Origin: Artemisia argyi
Taxonomy: Eukaryota; Streptophyta; Magnoliopsida; Asterales; Asteraceae
Assembly (NCBI GenBank): GCA_030686995.1
Contig: CM060685.1
Location: 130,783,823-130,847,822 of the forward strand
Reading direction: 5' to 3'
DNA: 64,000 nucleotides
The notes beneath the pieces were generated by a model, which saw only the letters and a program-made list of their open reading frames with translations, was not told the origin of the DNA and made no database searches. The position numbers and the translations under genes were made by a program. Shown here in pieces: positions 35,161 to 46,692 of this stretch. Numbering within the stretch: position 1 is the first letter of the stretch; each line of letters begins with the position of its first letter.

Positions 35161-37713
35161 ATGGAAGGTGGTAACATCTTTGAACCCATCAACCCACCAC
35201 AACAAGACCACCCACAAAACCCACTACTAGCTAACCAACCTCTTAGGCCCCGAACCCTAGGAGAGTACTCCCGACCTAGCCACCAAGGCTACCGAAACAC
35301 CATTGAGCTCACCCAAGGAGCCAATGTGTCTCCCTTGCGATCCGAAACCATCCAGTTGGTGCAAAGCGGATGTGTATTCCATGGACTTCGTTTCGAAGAT
35401 CCAAATCAACATCTCAAGGACTTCTTCAAAATCATAGATTCTATAGACCTTGATGCTACAACTAGAGAGTCAACCCGATTACGCCTATTCCAATTCTCTC
35501 TACGTGATCAAGCTAGTCAATGGCTTGATCGTTTACCCGCGGGATCCATCACCTCATGGGATGATCTCACCACTCGTTTCCTTGCTCTATTTTTCCCACC
35601 GGGGAGAACTACCAAGCCTAGAAATGATATCTTGATGTTCCAACAACGTCAAGGTGAAACTCTATATGAAGCATGGACTCGTTTCAAGGACTTACTCCAA
35701 AAAGTCCCTCATCATGGCATAGATCTTTGGCTCCAAGTCCAAATCTTCTATGACCATATCGATCCCTCCACAAGGCGAACCATTGACCAATCGGCCAGTG
35801 GCAAGCTACGTGATCTAAGTGCGGAAGAATCATGGGAAGTCATAGAAGATCTTGCTCTCTATGACAACGAAAGTTGGAATGATCCCCGTGATTTGAACAA
35901 AACGGTCAAGGCAATATCTTTGCCTTCGAACAATTCTAGCACTCCCGACCGTAGGATCATGGAACTTGAGGACCAAGTCAAGTTTCTTATGAAATCTTAC
36001 GAAGTTCCTAAGTCTTCAAGCCAAGTGAACAAAATCACTTCTTCATGCGAATTATGTAGTGGTCCCCATGACACTCGTGATTGTGTGGAACTCCCCGGAA
36101 CACCTTTTGCGGACTACGCATCCTCGCGTACCGACGAAGCGGGAGATAAGTGGTACACTTTCAAACCCGAGCCAAACCCTTATGGTGATTCCTACAATAC
36201 CGCTTGGAAAAATCACCCAAACCTTAGGTGGAAACAAAACCAAACCAATTCTTCCAATCCGCCTAATCGTTACCAACCAAACGGTCCACCCTCCAACCGT
36301 ACTTTCAACAACAATCCTTCTAACAACTATGGTAGTACCAACAATCTTGAAGGATTGATGTCCAAGTTTATGGCATCTCAAGAAGCTCGCATATCTAAGT
36401 TCGAAGCCGATTTCAAAAAAAAGTAAAGCGGGATGACCACCAAAATTGACACATTGTTGAAAGTTCTCAATGACCGAGAAATGGGAGCACTCCCAAGCGA
36501 CACGGTCAAGAACCCGAAACTAAACGTTAGTTCCATATCCTCAGTTTCGTCACCCACTTCTTGTCCGCAATACTACTCGGTTAAATCAACAAGCACGTGT
36601 TTCAAACAAAACCAAATTCTTCAAAAGGACCAATTAAATAAAACACCCGATATAAAACCGGTCAAAAGCATAGTTGAAACACCTCCTACGCAAGACCTTG
36701 ACGATGAATTCAAGGAGCTTCATCTTGAACGCCCCGTCATTGATGTCTTAGCCCGTGCTCCCTACTATAGTGTCCTCCTAAAAAAGTATGAGAAGTTTAA
36801 ACTAGGTAAAAATGGGACCGCCTTCGTTCAAAACAAGTTGCCTAAAAAGCTTGATGATCCGGGTATATTTGTTTTGCCTTGCAAGATAGGAAGATCCGAA
36901 GCTTTCGAAACTCTAGCCGATTTAGGGTCAAGCCTCAACTTGATTCCCTTATCCCTTTTCACCACTCTCAAGCTAGGAAAGTTAGAGGAGACGGTGGTAT
37001 TAATTGGTCTAGCGGATGGGAGTATTGCCCACCCGGTTGGGATGATTAAGGATGTAGTTGTTCACGTAGAGAAGTTAACTATCTTAGCGGATTTTCACGT
37101 CCTAGACATGGTTAGTGAAACTACATGCCCATTGTTTGTAGGAAGAGGATTTTTAGCTACCGCCACCGCCATGATAGATTGTAAGGAGTCTAAGATAGTG
37201 GTAGGTGAGTGCGATACTTGGTCGGTGTATGATGTCAAGAAACATAGCTATGATTGTGAGGATGAACCGACACCACATTGGGTTATGATGAATAGGAGAC
37301 CATCTAGATATGGACCTTGGATAGAAAGAAACTTTATAGGACCTCAACGCCCATTCTATCTAGAAAAAGATTTCATCGATAAGACACATTCGGTGGAACA
37401 ACTCATAGCTAGAGATGAAGAGCTAGACCCTTTTGAGGACCCCCTAGTCTTTAGGAAAATGATTGAGTTCTTAAGCGTAATGCCTATTAATATAGAGATG
37501 AACAAGTGGAAAAGAGAGGGGGATAATTGTAAATGGAGGTGGAACAAGCCACCTAAGGAAGGTGACGGATCATGGCATATGAAGATGATTTTGTATGATC
37601 TGGATGGAGAAAAGTTTGAAAGGTCATACCGTACTAAGAAAATCGATAGGAAGTTGAAACCTTAGTTTGATCCCAAAGATGTCCTCAATGAGGAACTCAC
37701 CCATGTCACGTAG
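35161..37713 (+). pseudogene. gag-protease ORF of element C (about 850 codons, two in-frame stops)
   Basis: A single frame runs from ATG 35161 to TAG 37711-37713, interrupted only by TAA at 36424-36426 (CAA in sister copies) and TAG at 37663-37665. Residues about 105-215 form the gag domain (SQWLDRLPAGSITSW, GETLYEAWTRFKDLL). The zinc knuckle CELCSGPHDTRDC is near residue 300, followed by Asn/Pro-rich spacer and LMSKFMASQEAR, a likely coiled coil. The second half holds the protease-like ADLGSSLNLIPLSLF and GRGFLATATAMID. The GAG would form particles and the protease would mature it. Both stops are transitions, so decay is recent and the ancestral frame was intact. Confidence 0.9.
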
Positions 37714-40150
37714 TAGCCCTTGACCTTGAGTCTAGCTACAAGACTCGTAAATAAAGAAAAGCGCTTCTTGGGAGGCAACCTATGTTTTGTGTGATTTTTA
37801 TTTTTGTTTGATTGTTATTTGTTTCTGTATGCATGCTTTATTTTTATTGTTGGTAGATCATGTTTCAAACTAAAATGGTGAAAATATTTTATTTTGTTGT
37901 TTGGCTTAGTCTTAACTTCATCCAAAGGTATTTCGCAAAAGATAAGTGTAAGGGGAAACCCCAAATATGTTTTTAAGTAACAAACTCGATCATGATTCTC
38001 CACAATATTAAGTGAACATGTATATTCGTATTTGTTAGAGTCAAATGCTTGTATCGAGTCATAATGATGTTTTACAGGATTTTCCAGGAAGTAGGACGAA
38101 GTTTTTCCAGAAATTTTCCAGAAACTTAACATAAGAATTTCTGCAGGTCACTTCTGACGGCGTCAGGAAGAAATTCCTGACGGCGTCACGTGTAAAATTC
38201 TGGAAATTTTACCAGTTTTGTTTTTCTAACGCAGTCTTAAAGTTTTTTTTGAATCTTTAGTTTTATAATCTCCAGGAGATCTTCAAACATCATTCCACAA
38301 GCGTTATATCTTATTTTGTTTTCTAGGATTTGTTAGCATATATAGATTGCCGCCGATTTTACGCGAGGTTGCCTTGTCTGTTTTCTCAGGTTTAACAGGT
38401 TATGTTTGACAAGAAGATGATTTATATTCTGGAAGGGAAGCTTTGATTGTTTATTTTCTTGGAGGAAGATCTAACCTGGTTACCATATTATCCATACCGA
38501 GCGAATCAGGGGAGTATTTGATTTCATTCTTTTACCTGTTTTACTTTTACATTCTTTACTTGAACATTGGGGACAATGTTCATCCTAAGTGTAAGGGGAG
38601 GGTAAAATGATGATACCTTACAGATACACTTTCGCTTGAGTTTGTTTGTTTGATGGTAGATGTGTAATAAAACTATGAGAAATACTTGTTAGTGTAATTT
38701 TATCACCAAATTTAAAATTTTTTACAACATTTAGGAGTGAAACTTTAGCCATAGCAAGCGTCTCATGGATAGGAGATTGTATGACTAGCACAAAACCGTA
38801 GTATTCAGAAAAATTTTCCACCCAAATATGTGAGGTTCGCCTTTAGATTTGATAGGAAAAACATTTACTATTAGTGCTTATGAGTGTACCGGTAGCATTT
38901 AGATTCTAGAACTTGCATTGGTGATGCATCCCGAGACCGCTAGTGAGACTACATTCGTGTAGTAGGATTTACTACATGATAAGAGGCATTAGGATCACCC
39001 TTGTGTTAAACCCGTATCATAATTACTTGACCATTTAAGTCATATTACTTGGCTAGTTAAGTCAACTAATTTTTCCCACACCTTAGCGTTGTACTCATTT
39101 TTAGTACACGATACCCCTAGTACACCCCTCCGAGCCTATCTTTTCATTTCTAACTTTAAGCATTTTACTTAAAGGAAGAATTTGTTATACCCCACTTAAA
39201 TGTACACCCAAATCGTCTTAGCCTTCCGTGTATGCACTCATCTTTAGTGCATTATTGTTATTTGTTTAGACCCTTAGTTAATTATTTAATTGATTACATG
39301 GTTGCTAAGTCGAGTCATATCTTGTACATATTGTTTTGGGACGATTGAGACTCATGGGTAAAGTACTTATTTATGGAGTAATGGGGAAGAACATAATATT
39401 ATTACCCCCATATGTACGTTAATCTTAAAAGTACTCCAAGTGTTTTGATTTTCTTGATTCAAGTCATTAGATTAGTTTATTGTAAAGTATGTAAAAATTC
39501 AAGTGTAAGGGGAATGTACATTCCCTATGATGTATTATTTTGGATGGTAGGGTAAGAGTGTATTCAAAAAAAAAAAAAAAAAAAAAAAAATCAAAAAATC
39601 AAGAAAAAGAAAAAAAATACGGACTACCATCCCGTTTCATTCTATGTTCATTTTATATTTTTGTTATTTTTCATTTGTTAGCTTAAGTCGAGTCTAGTCT
39701 TGGCTTAGCAACGCTATATTGTACATGTAATTAACCAAGATTATTAACTCGCCACCAGTAAAGACTGCCTATATCCAACAAAACCGTGTATTTCATATCC
39801 CTACACCTAACGTTACAACCCTTAAAAAGACCTCTTTGATAGTTTATCCTAGGTGCTTTCGCCATGTGGTGGAGGTTTGATCCTTTCCCAAGCATATGGT
39901 AATCTATTTTGTTATGACAGGTAGTGAGAGATGTTTTCCATTTATATATTGTGATATTATTTTATTACACCCGAGAGATGTGAGTATCTAAACACTGTTT
40001 GTGAGGTGCTAGTGTATGACCTCCGTGCTTGTCTTTGGTCTTTAGTGGAATGATTATTTGTTGTAATTACTTTTATATTAGTGTTAAATGACCACTAACT
40101 TGTATTTTGATTAGAATTGAGGACAAGCAAATCTCAAGTGTAAGGGTATA
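37714..40150 (+). other. Non-coding 3' tail of element C
   Basis: This is where pol would lie in an autonomous element, but no RT or integrase motif is seen in any frame. It carries two TGACGGCGTCA palindromes (38155-38165 and 38178-38188, the second overlapping a CACGTG G-box), the motif ACATTGGGGACAATGT (about 38564-38579), a conserved antisense ORF (38618-38821) and a poly(A) run (39566-39590). Confidence 0.7.
38618..38821 (-). CDS. Small conserved antisense ORF in the element tail (67 aa, function unknown)
   Basis: It is antisense to gag-pro. An open counterpart lies in element B at 27665-27901 (78 aa, + strand), again antisense to its element, and shares MENFSE.YGFVLVI, SPIHETLA and SFITHLPSNKQTQ. 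The copy in element A (about 26520-26710) appears disrupted. No known family was recognised and no signal peptide or clear domain is visible. It may be a genuine small protein, a chance ORF in a conserved tail, or sequence conserved for RNA structure. Confidence 0.3.
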   Translation of the reverse strand: MENFSEYYGFVLVIQSPIHETLAMAKVSLLNVVKNFKFGDKITLTSISHSFITHLPSNKQTQAKVYL

Positions 40151-41571
40151 TGATGAGGCGAAAAATGAACCGTTTTTAGGGGGTCATTTAAGCCCGAAAT
40201 TAAATTTATTTGATCAAATTTTGCCCTAAATCGTTCCTTTTGTGATTTTAGGTACTTTGGGAGTGAATTCTGGAAAAGGAAGCATTTTGGACGTTTTTGG
40301 AGCATAAAAGTGAAGAAAACGGCAAAGACTTAATTTTCCATGCTGGGAACAGTACCTAACGGCGTCAAGAAGGGAAATGTGATGGCGTCAAGAGCAAAAT
40401 CCATGACGACCTAGAGAAAACCTAAAGGCGTCAGAAGAAGGGAGTCAAGAGTTATTTTGGTGACGACCTGAAGAAGGATTACACGTGATGGCGTCAAACC
40501 CAGATCTAGGCAGTCCGAGAACTTTATTGGCGGCAAGATGACGGCGTCAGAAATTTACTCTTGACGTCGTCACCTCACAAAATCTATATATACTTTTCTA
40601 TTTTTCATTCATTAAGAGAGGAACTTGTGTGGAGAATATTAGGGCCGAACCTAATAAACCCTAGGTCATTTGTAACAGTATTTTCAAGGGTTTTCACCCC
40701 TTGAAACCTTTCATGTTCAATTAAGATAAGTCTTCTTTCAATTCATTCAATATGTCTATGTGTTGTTTGAATATATCTTATGCTTGTCTTGATTTTAACA
40801 TGCTAGGCTAGATCTTTCATGTGTTTGCTTAGATGTAATGAAACCTAGATGTTGATTATAGGTTGATTGCTTGTTTATAGTTGTAATGGATGAATGATTT
40901 CAATGTTAGGCTTAAGAAAACTGGCATATCTCCATTGTGTAACTTGCTTGAACGTCTTAAGAAACATGAACCGATGTGTACTAGGTTTTTATGATTGTAT
41001 TTAATGCATGAGCGAATTCTAGTGATCCCATGTTAGGAGCTTCTTAGCCGGCTCGACATAGGAGTGAAGTAGGAGCTTATAGGATTGGGGAAGTAAGTAC
41101 GCCACCCCATGAATGGTATTAAGGAATACAATCCGTCATTCACGCAACTGTAACAAGTAATTAACCTGTAAAAGATATCTAGGGAGTAGTGAAATCTAAG
41201 TAAACACAATTCTCCCTATATTGCTCACACCACTAGTATAATTTAGTTTATTTTCATTTTTGTTATTTTATTTTGATTGCATCTTAGTCATTGGGTTAGT
41301 TGATTAGCAACTAATTCCGCCCACTCTTCCGATACCCAAGATTTTTATTTGCTTTTCTAAAATATAAAAAATACAAAAAGAATCATCCCTTACCTCTAGA
41401 CCTAGTTCTTAGGCTTTCTAATCCTAGCGACACTATTCCTAAGTTGAACGATCAATCCCCCGGTACTTGTCACTATACTATACTACAACGATCAGGTACA
41501 CTGCCTGGTGGGGGTTGTAAGCTTCTCCAGATCCCTCGAGAGGTAAAGCCTGGTGCAATTCCCACGCATCA
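40151..41571 (+). mobile_element. 3' LTR of element C
   Basis: 1,421 bp, TGATGAGGCG to CACGCATCA, preceded by the purine-rich AAGTGTAAGGGTATA that probably includes the polypurine tract. Overall it is about 95% like the 5' LTR by eye. Confidence 0.9.
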
Positions 41572-41576
41572 GAGAT

Positions 41577-42225
41577 CTAGCCTAGCATGTTAAAATCAAG
41601 ACAAGCGTAAGATATATTCAAACAACACATAGACATATTGAATGAATTGAAAGGATACTTATCTTAATTGAACATGAAAGGTTTCAATGGGTGAAAACCC
41701 TTGAAAATACTGATAAAAATCATGCTAGGGTTTCTCCTCTCAATTGTCCTCTTAATGAATGAAAATTACAAAACTACATATAGATTTTCCAACGTGACGG
41801 CGTCAAGAAGAAAATTCTGACGCCGTCAACTCGCCGCCCATAATAATATCGGGTTGCCTAGATCCAGATCTTACGCTGTCAAGAGCAAATTTCCTCTGGG
41901 CCTTCACATGTAAAAGGACCATGACGGCCTATGGTGACGCCGTCATGCCCTAGTGTAAAAACTCTCTGGACCGTCACGTACTCTATCCACTTCACCTCTT
42001 GTTTTATCTCTTGACGCCGTCATGTAGAAGTTGGTGACGCCGTCAGGTACTGTTCCCAGCAAGGAAAATTGAGACTTTGCCGTTTTCTTCACTTTTATGC
42101 TTCAAAAACGTCCAAAATGCTTCCTTTTCCAGAATTCACTCCAAAAGTACCTAAAATCACAAAAGGAACGATTTAGGGCAATATTTGATCAAATAAATAC
42201 GAATTCGGGCTTAAATGACCCCCTA
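41577..42225 (-). mobile_element. LTR of reverse element B, second part
   Basis: It continues the LTR interrupted at 33563. It includes reverse copies of the palindrome array (about 41797-42055) and runs to GACCCCCTA, so it lacks only about 27 terminal bases of the LTR before joining the forward partial LTR at a shared CTA (42223-42225). Confidence 0.85.
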
Positions 42226-42987
42226 GGCTAGATCTCTTGTGTGTTTGCTTAGATGTAGTGAAACCAAGATGTTAATTATGGGTTGATTGTTTGTTTATAG
42301 TTGCGGATGAATGATTTCGATGTTAGGCTTAAGAAAGCTGGCAGACTTCCAATGGTGACATGCTTGAACGTCTTAAGAAACATGAACCAATGCGTACTAG
42401 GTTACTATGGTTGTATTTAATGCATGAGCGAATTCTAATGATCCCATGTTAGGAGCTTTTAACGGCTCGACATAGGAGTGAAGTAGGAGCTTATAGAGTT
42501 GGGGAAGTACGTACGCCACCCCACGAATGGTATTAAGGAATATAACCCGTCATCCATGCAATTGTAACAAACTATCAACCTGTAAAAGATATCTAGGGAG
42601 TAATGAAACCTAAGTAAACACAATTCTCCCCATTATTGTTCACACCACATTAGTAATTAGATTTATTTTCATTTCTGTTATTTTATTTTGATTGCATCTT
42701 AGTTATTGGGTTAGTTGACTAGCAACTAATTCCGCCCACTCTTAAAAAAACCGAGATTTTTAATTGCTTTTATAAAAAATATAAAAATACAAAAAGAATC
42801 ATCCCTCACCTCTAGACCTAGTTTTTAGGCTTTCTAATCCTAGCGACACTATTTCTGAGTTGAACAATCAATCCCCCGGTACTTGTCACTATACTATACT
42901 ACAACGATCAGGTACACTGCCTGGTGAGGGTTGTAAGCTTCTCGAGATCCCTCGAGAGGTAAAGCCTGGTGCGATTCCCAAGTATCA
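42223..42987 (+). mobile_element. Truncated 3' LTR of outer element A
   Basis: This is the right 765 bp of the family LTR, from CTAGGCTAGATCTC to AAGTATCA, followed by the target duplication TGAGA. It shares variants with the A 5' LTR (TTACTATGGTTG, GAGCTTTTAACGGC) rather than with elements B and C. Confidence 0.87.
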
Positions 42988-42992
42988 TGAGA

Positions 42993-43853
42993 CATCTCCA
43001 AAGTATATAACGGGTGCAATGTTTAGGATACCTAAAAGGACACCAAACTCGACCATAACAATAACAAAGAAGCCACCAAGCATTTTGATCAACAAAATTT
43101 AAGCAAAACCTTATTTGAAAAAAAAAAGATGAAATAACAATCATAACATTGTATATAGTGACTGGCCATCGGCCCCTACCTTGGCCATCGCTATTACCCT
43201 TCTGCCTCGTGCTTTGTCACCCCTACCTAGTCGACCATAAGTATCCCCATGAATGTTATCCAACATCCTTTACTAGCAACCCAAACGACATCCCCTACCA
43301 TTTAGCGAAACCTAACGCCTCCTCCCACGCTTACATACAAACATCACACGTATTATCTATACTACATATAAAAGAAGGATGATCCTCTCACTTAAAAATC
43401 TTAATTTTAAATAATACAAGGCTTAAAGAAAAAGGTACAATCAATTTATGCACTACACATATAATTGGGATGACTATCTCTTTTCATTTAATGCAAACTT
43501 TATGCGCATCACATATGATTAACTACCTCAATTAATGTCATTTTTTAAATACCTTATTAGTAAGAAACAGAATTAATTAAACATATTGTACAAACCAATC
43601 TATTTAAAAACCATATATACTTTTGACGCTTGATTAAATAATACAATACTCTATAACAAGGTTAAACAAAAATTGTCAAAGCTTCTACATGCTTCATCGC
43701 GATAAAATAGTACAATATTATAATAATACCGTTTTTATACAATCATTGCTTCACGATGAACATGTATCTTACCATATTATATGAGATAGTATGCTATAAA
43801 ATTATTCCTTAAAATTCTCATCATGCGTATAGTTATTATTATGAAAAGGGATT
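42993..43853. other. Right flank of the nest; possible gene-tail remnant, then spacer
   Basis: On the - strand 43072 down to 42988 reads as a hydrophobic stretch beginning MLGGFFVIVMVEFG and ending near NIAPVIYFGDVS. The left flank of the nest (about 20117-20030) carries a related C-terminal reading with a stop (YFGYVSIKA). This suggests the nest landed at the end of a small, possibly duplicated ORF, but there is no family match and no splice support. The rest is AT-rich spacer with no visible gene. Confidence 0.25.
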
Positions 43854-44061
43854 TTTTTAACTTGTGTCATGGTGACACAAGCTTTTAATTATTCAATAAA
43901 CCCAAATTACTATATTTACATGTTAATTAATATTAATAATTTCCTAAATTTGTGATGTTTACTCAACTTATTACTATTTTATACAGAAATAAACTTATTT
44001 AAGAAAGTAAATGTGCTCATTTAATGCTCTAAACTTGTGCCACCATGACACAGGTTAAAAA
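43854..44061. mobile_element. Small TIR element (MITE), about 208 bp
   Basis: The ends 43854-43881 and 44034-44061 are inverted repeats of 28 bp with about three mismatches (TTTTTAACTTGTGTCATGG). Each arm is itself nearly palindromic (TTGTGTCATGGTGACACAA). No certain flanking duplication was seen. Confidence 0.65.
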
Positions 44062-46404
44062 TACTATTAGGAAAAGTATATAATCGAATAATATTGTTTA
44101 GATACCTGCCGCTGCAACGTACAATAATCTGCTGGTTTCCTTAAAATTCCTAAGAAGTTTTGGATTTTCAACTGTTTAACCAACATTGAACGAGATTGTT
44201 TACTTTGGTACTAATCTCGTGAATTGATAGATTTTTGTTGTTTTTATTATTTATTTATTTAACGTTGTTCTATCAATGTTTAAACATATACTCCATATAT
44301 GAACATATTTTTGCGTTGGTTGGACTACAAGTTCAAAGCCAAACTTGTACCATTTGACCATCATATGATCTACGAACGTACACTCATGTAATATGTTCAT
44401 CATTAAATCAAATGTACCAAAAAAACAGACTTTTAAGTTACGTTCATTATTGCTTTAGCCATCGGTACCCATGAATACTGTAACATTTTAACAGGTGTTC
44501 GGTTATAACAAAGAATCTTATAAAGATGAAGTGATGTGTTTAGTTTACGTCAAATAAACATAGAACTTTAACTTAATCTTTTTATATGAAAAGACTATAG
44601 CCTTTAATATAAGATATAAAAACATTTAACGAGACGAAAAAGAGTATAATTTTCAACTAGATGTTATATGGTATGGAGAATATCATTTTTAAGGCTGAAA
44701 TGACATATGTGGTTTTCATCAAATGTGAGTGTTAAAATCGGCGAATGGCCATTTTGTCTAAAAAGGTACAATAAGGATATAAAGCTCAACTAATACAAAA
44801 TATGTAGGGTCGAATTATTGCACAACTTTCTTTTTGACCATTAAAGTTAATTGATTTGTCTCTTTCATTCTACCTTTATTTGTTATTCCTTATTCTTTTT
44901 CTAATGAACTTATATATATTATTTCCCTTGCACAAAAATGAAAATCGAACAATAGGTTGCATGATGGTTTTATATGTTTGCAACAAGTGCTCCATATTCG
45001 TATGGGTGTAATCTTAGTTTTTGTTTCACCCGCAAACGTTAGTTTTGTTTTTAGAAACTAATATCTCGCTCGAGACTCGATAGATCCAGATTCTATGTAA
45101 AATTAGGTGTACGAGTTAATAAGCAATCAAGCCATTGACATTTGCTTACGACAAACAATTATCGATCGTTTAATCATTTACAGTTTACGTATAATGTTCA
45201 ATTTAACTTGGCTCATATTGTCTTTTAAATGTCAAATATATTGAAACTTTGGCCTAAACGGTGATGAATAAATGAGTGGAAATTGCTGAAAGTCTCTAAA
45301 ACTATGTTAAGATCGATACGTAAAGAGCTGTTGAGGTTTGAGATTTATGTGTAACGTCATTAAGATTGTTCGAATGAACAAACTTTTTCTAGCATAAAAA
45401 GATAGAAATTATAAACGATTACAATTCCCGTGGGTGTACGGTTTCTTCTGCTATAGTGCTTCTGTGAGTAGATCTACAGTAAAAAATATTAAAAAAATAT
45501 CTTGGCTACAGTACTTCGATCTATAGTATCCCCCCCCCCCCCTCTCAAATTCAAGATCCCTCCAGAACCCCCAAAACACAACACAGCTCTTATCTTTCCA
45601 ACTCATCTCAATCAACATATGTGTATGTGTGTGCAGAAACACACACAAATAATATCCATGGGGAATCGATGAGCTCCGTTTTGGGGTGGGGAATCTGTTC
45701 TGAGCTTCGATGGTGTTGATGTTGTTGCTGCTAATAGGAAACGAGGTTATGGAGGTTAGTATCATTTTCTCAAAATTAAATTTAATATAACTGATTCTCT
45801 TTATGATTTCTCAATTTATTGTTTGGGTTCATTACTTTGGAACATTTTTTTAGGTGGGTTTTGTTTTTTTTTTTTGAGGGTGTTTGGATTAGGTTATTTA
45901 CCTGCCTCATGAGCGTATTTGCTTCAACAGAGGATCAACAATTCAAGGTGCGTTCAATCATGATTAATTTGGTGTATGTAAAACCAATGAATTTGGTTAT
46001 GAGTTTTTTATTTTGAAGCTTTTGTCATATGGGTTTTTCTTTTATTCGGCATAAAAACTGAATCTTGATGCTTGAAATTGTTAATTTTGTGATTGTTTAT
46101 TCATTTCATTAATGGGTTTGTGATATGTATGCTTATCGGTAATCACTTGCTTAAATAATCTATGTATTTTGTTTAATGGGTTTTAATTATTTGATTAACA
46201 GATTTATGGGTTTTGTTAATCATGTTGTTTGGAATAATGAATCATCTGTGTTTGAAAATTTGAGCCACACTTTTTTTAGGTATGCATCTTAGCCTTGCAT
46301 TGGGTTTTGTGAGTTGCCAAAATTTGTGCGTATGAGTATGTAGAATTAAGGGTGTGTTTGGTTTAGCTTATTATTTCATACATAATGTAGATATATTAAT
46401 ATTA
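44062..46404. other. AT-rich spacer
   Basis: No supported gene. A run of 13 C (45530-45542) is followed by pyrimidine-rich sequence and short alternating GT/CA near 45618-45650. This could be a leader of a + strand gene (possible small exons near 45660-45755 and 45925-45947), but no protein family could be read. Confidence 0.35.
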
Positions 46405-46683
46405 GAGTAAATTACATAGTTGGTCCATGTGGTTTGTCCAAAATAACAACTTTCGTCCCTCGAAGTTTAAAGTTGCATTGGTAGTCCCTAAGTATGTAAA
46501 CAAATAACACACATGGTCCTTATAGGTGAAATTTTCGCCTCCAAAGAATAACATGAATGGTCCCTATAGGACCAGGTGTGTTATTTGTTTACATACTTAG
46601 GGGCTACCAATGCAACTTTAAATTTTGAGGGATGAAAGTTGTTATTTTGGATAAACCACATGGACCAACCATGTAATTTAATC
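46405..46683. mobile_element. Mutator-like MITE, 279 bp, 9-bp TSD TTAATATTA
   Basis: The target duplication TTAATATTA lies at 46396-46404 and 46684-46692. The ends (GAGTAAATTACATAGTTGG and the complement of the right end) are inverted repeats extending over roughly 110 bp, so the element folds almost completely. A 9-bp duplication with long inverted ends is the Mutator pattern. Confidence 0.88.
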
Positions 46684-46692
46684 TTAATATTA

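Larger units (their letters stand above)
33569..41571 (+). mobile_element. Complete gag-pro retrotransposon C, 8,003 bp, TSD GAGAT
   Basis: The element has two LTRs (33569-34990 and 40151-41571), a primer-binding site, one long gag-pro frame and a 2.4-kb non-coding tail. The target duplication GAGAT lies at 33564-33568 and 41572-41576, inside a reverse LTR that reads continuously when C is removed. It lacks reverse transcriptase, RNase H and integrase, so it must depend on enzymes supplied in trans. The tail holds a run of about 25 A (39566-39590). Confidence 0.92.
20135..42987. mobile_element. 22.9-kb nest of Athila/Tat-like gag-pro retrotransposons, bounded by TSD TGAGA
   Basis: The flanking pentamer TGAGA occurs at 20130-20134 and 42988-42992. 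The left flank continues as AGCTTTTATTGAGA and the right flank as TGAGACATCTCC. An undisturbed duplicate of the same target (TTATTGAGACAT...) survives at about 20049-20060, so both edges are secure. After removal of three later insertions (24910-26312, 28527-29818, 33569-41571) the outer insertion is: forward LTR, forward gag-pro and tail, centre at about 27150, reverse tail and gag-pro, reverse LTR, partial forward LTR. Confidence 0.85.

Noticed and set aside
45451..45765. 104-aa - strand ORF near the C13 run
   Set aside because: The poly(C) gives a Gly run and the rest overlaps GT/CA microsatellite; there are no conserved features.
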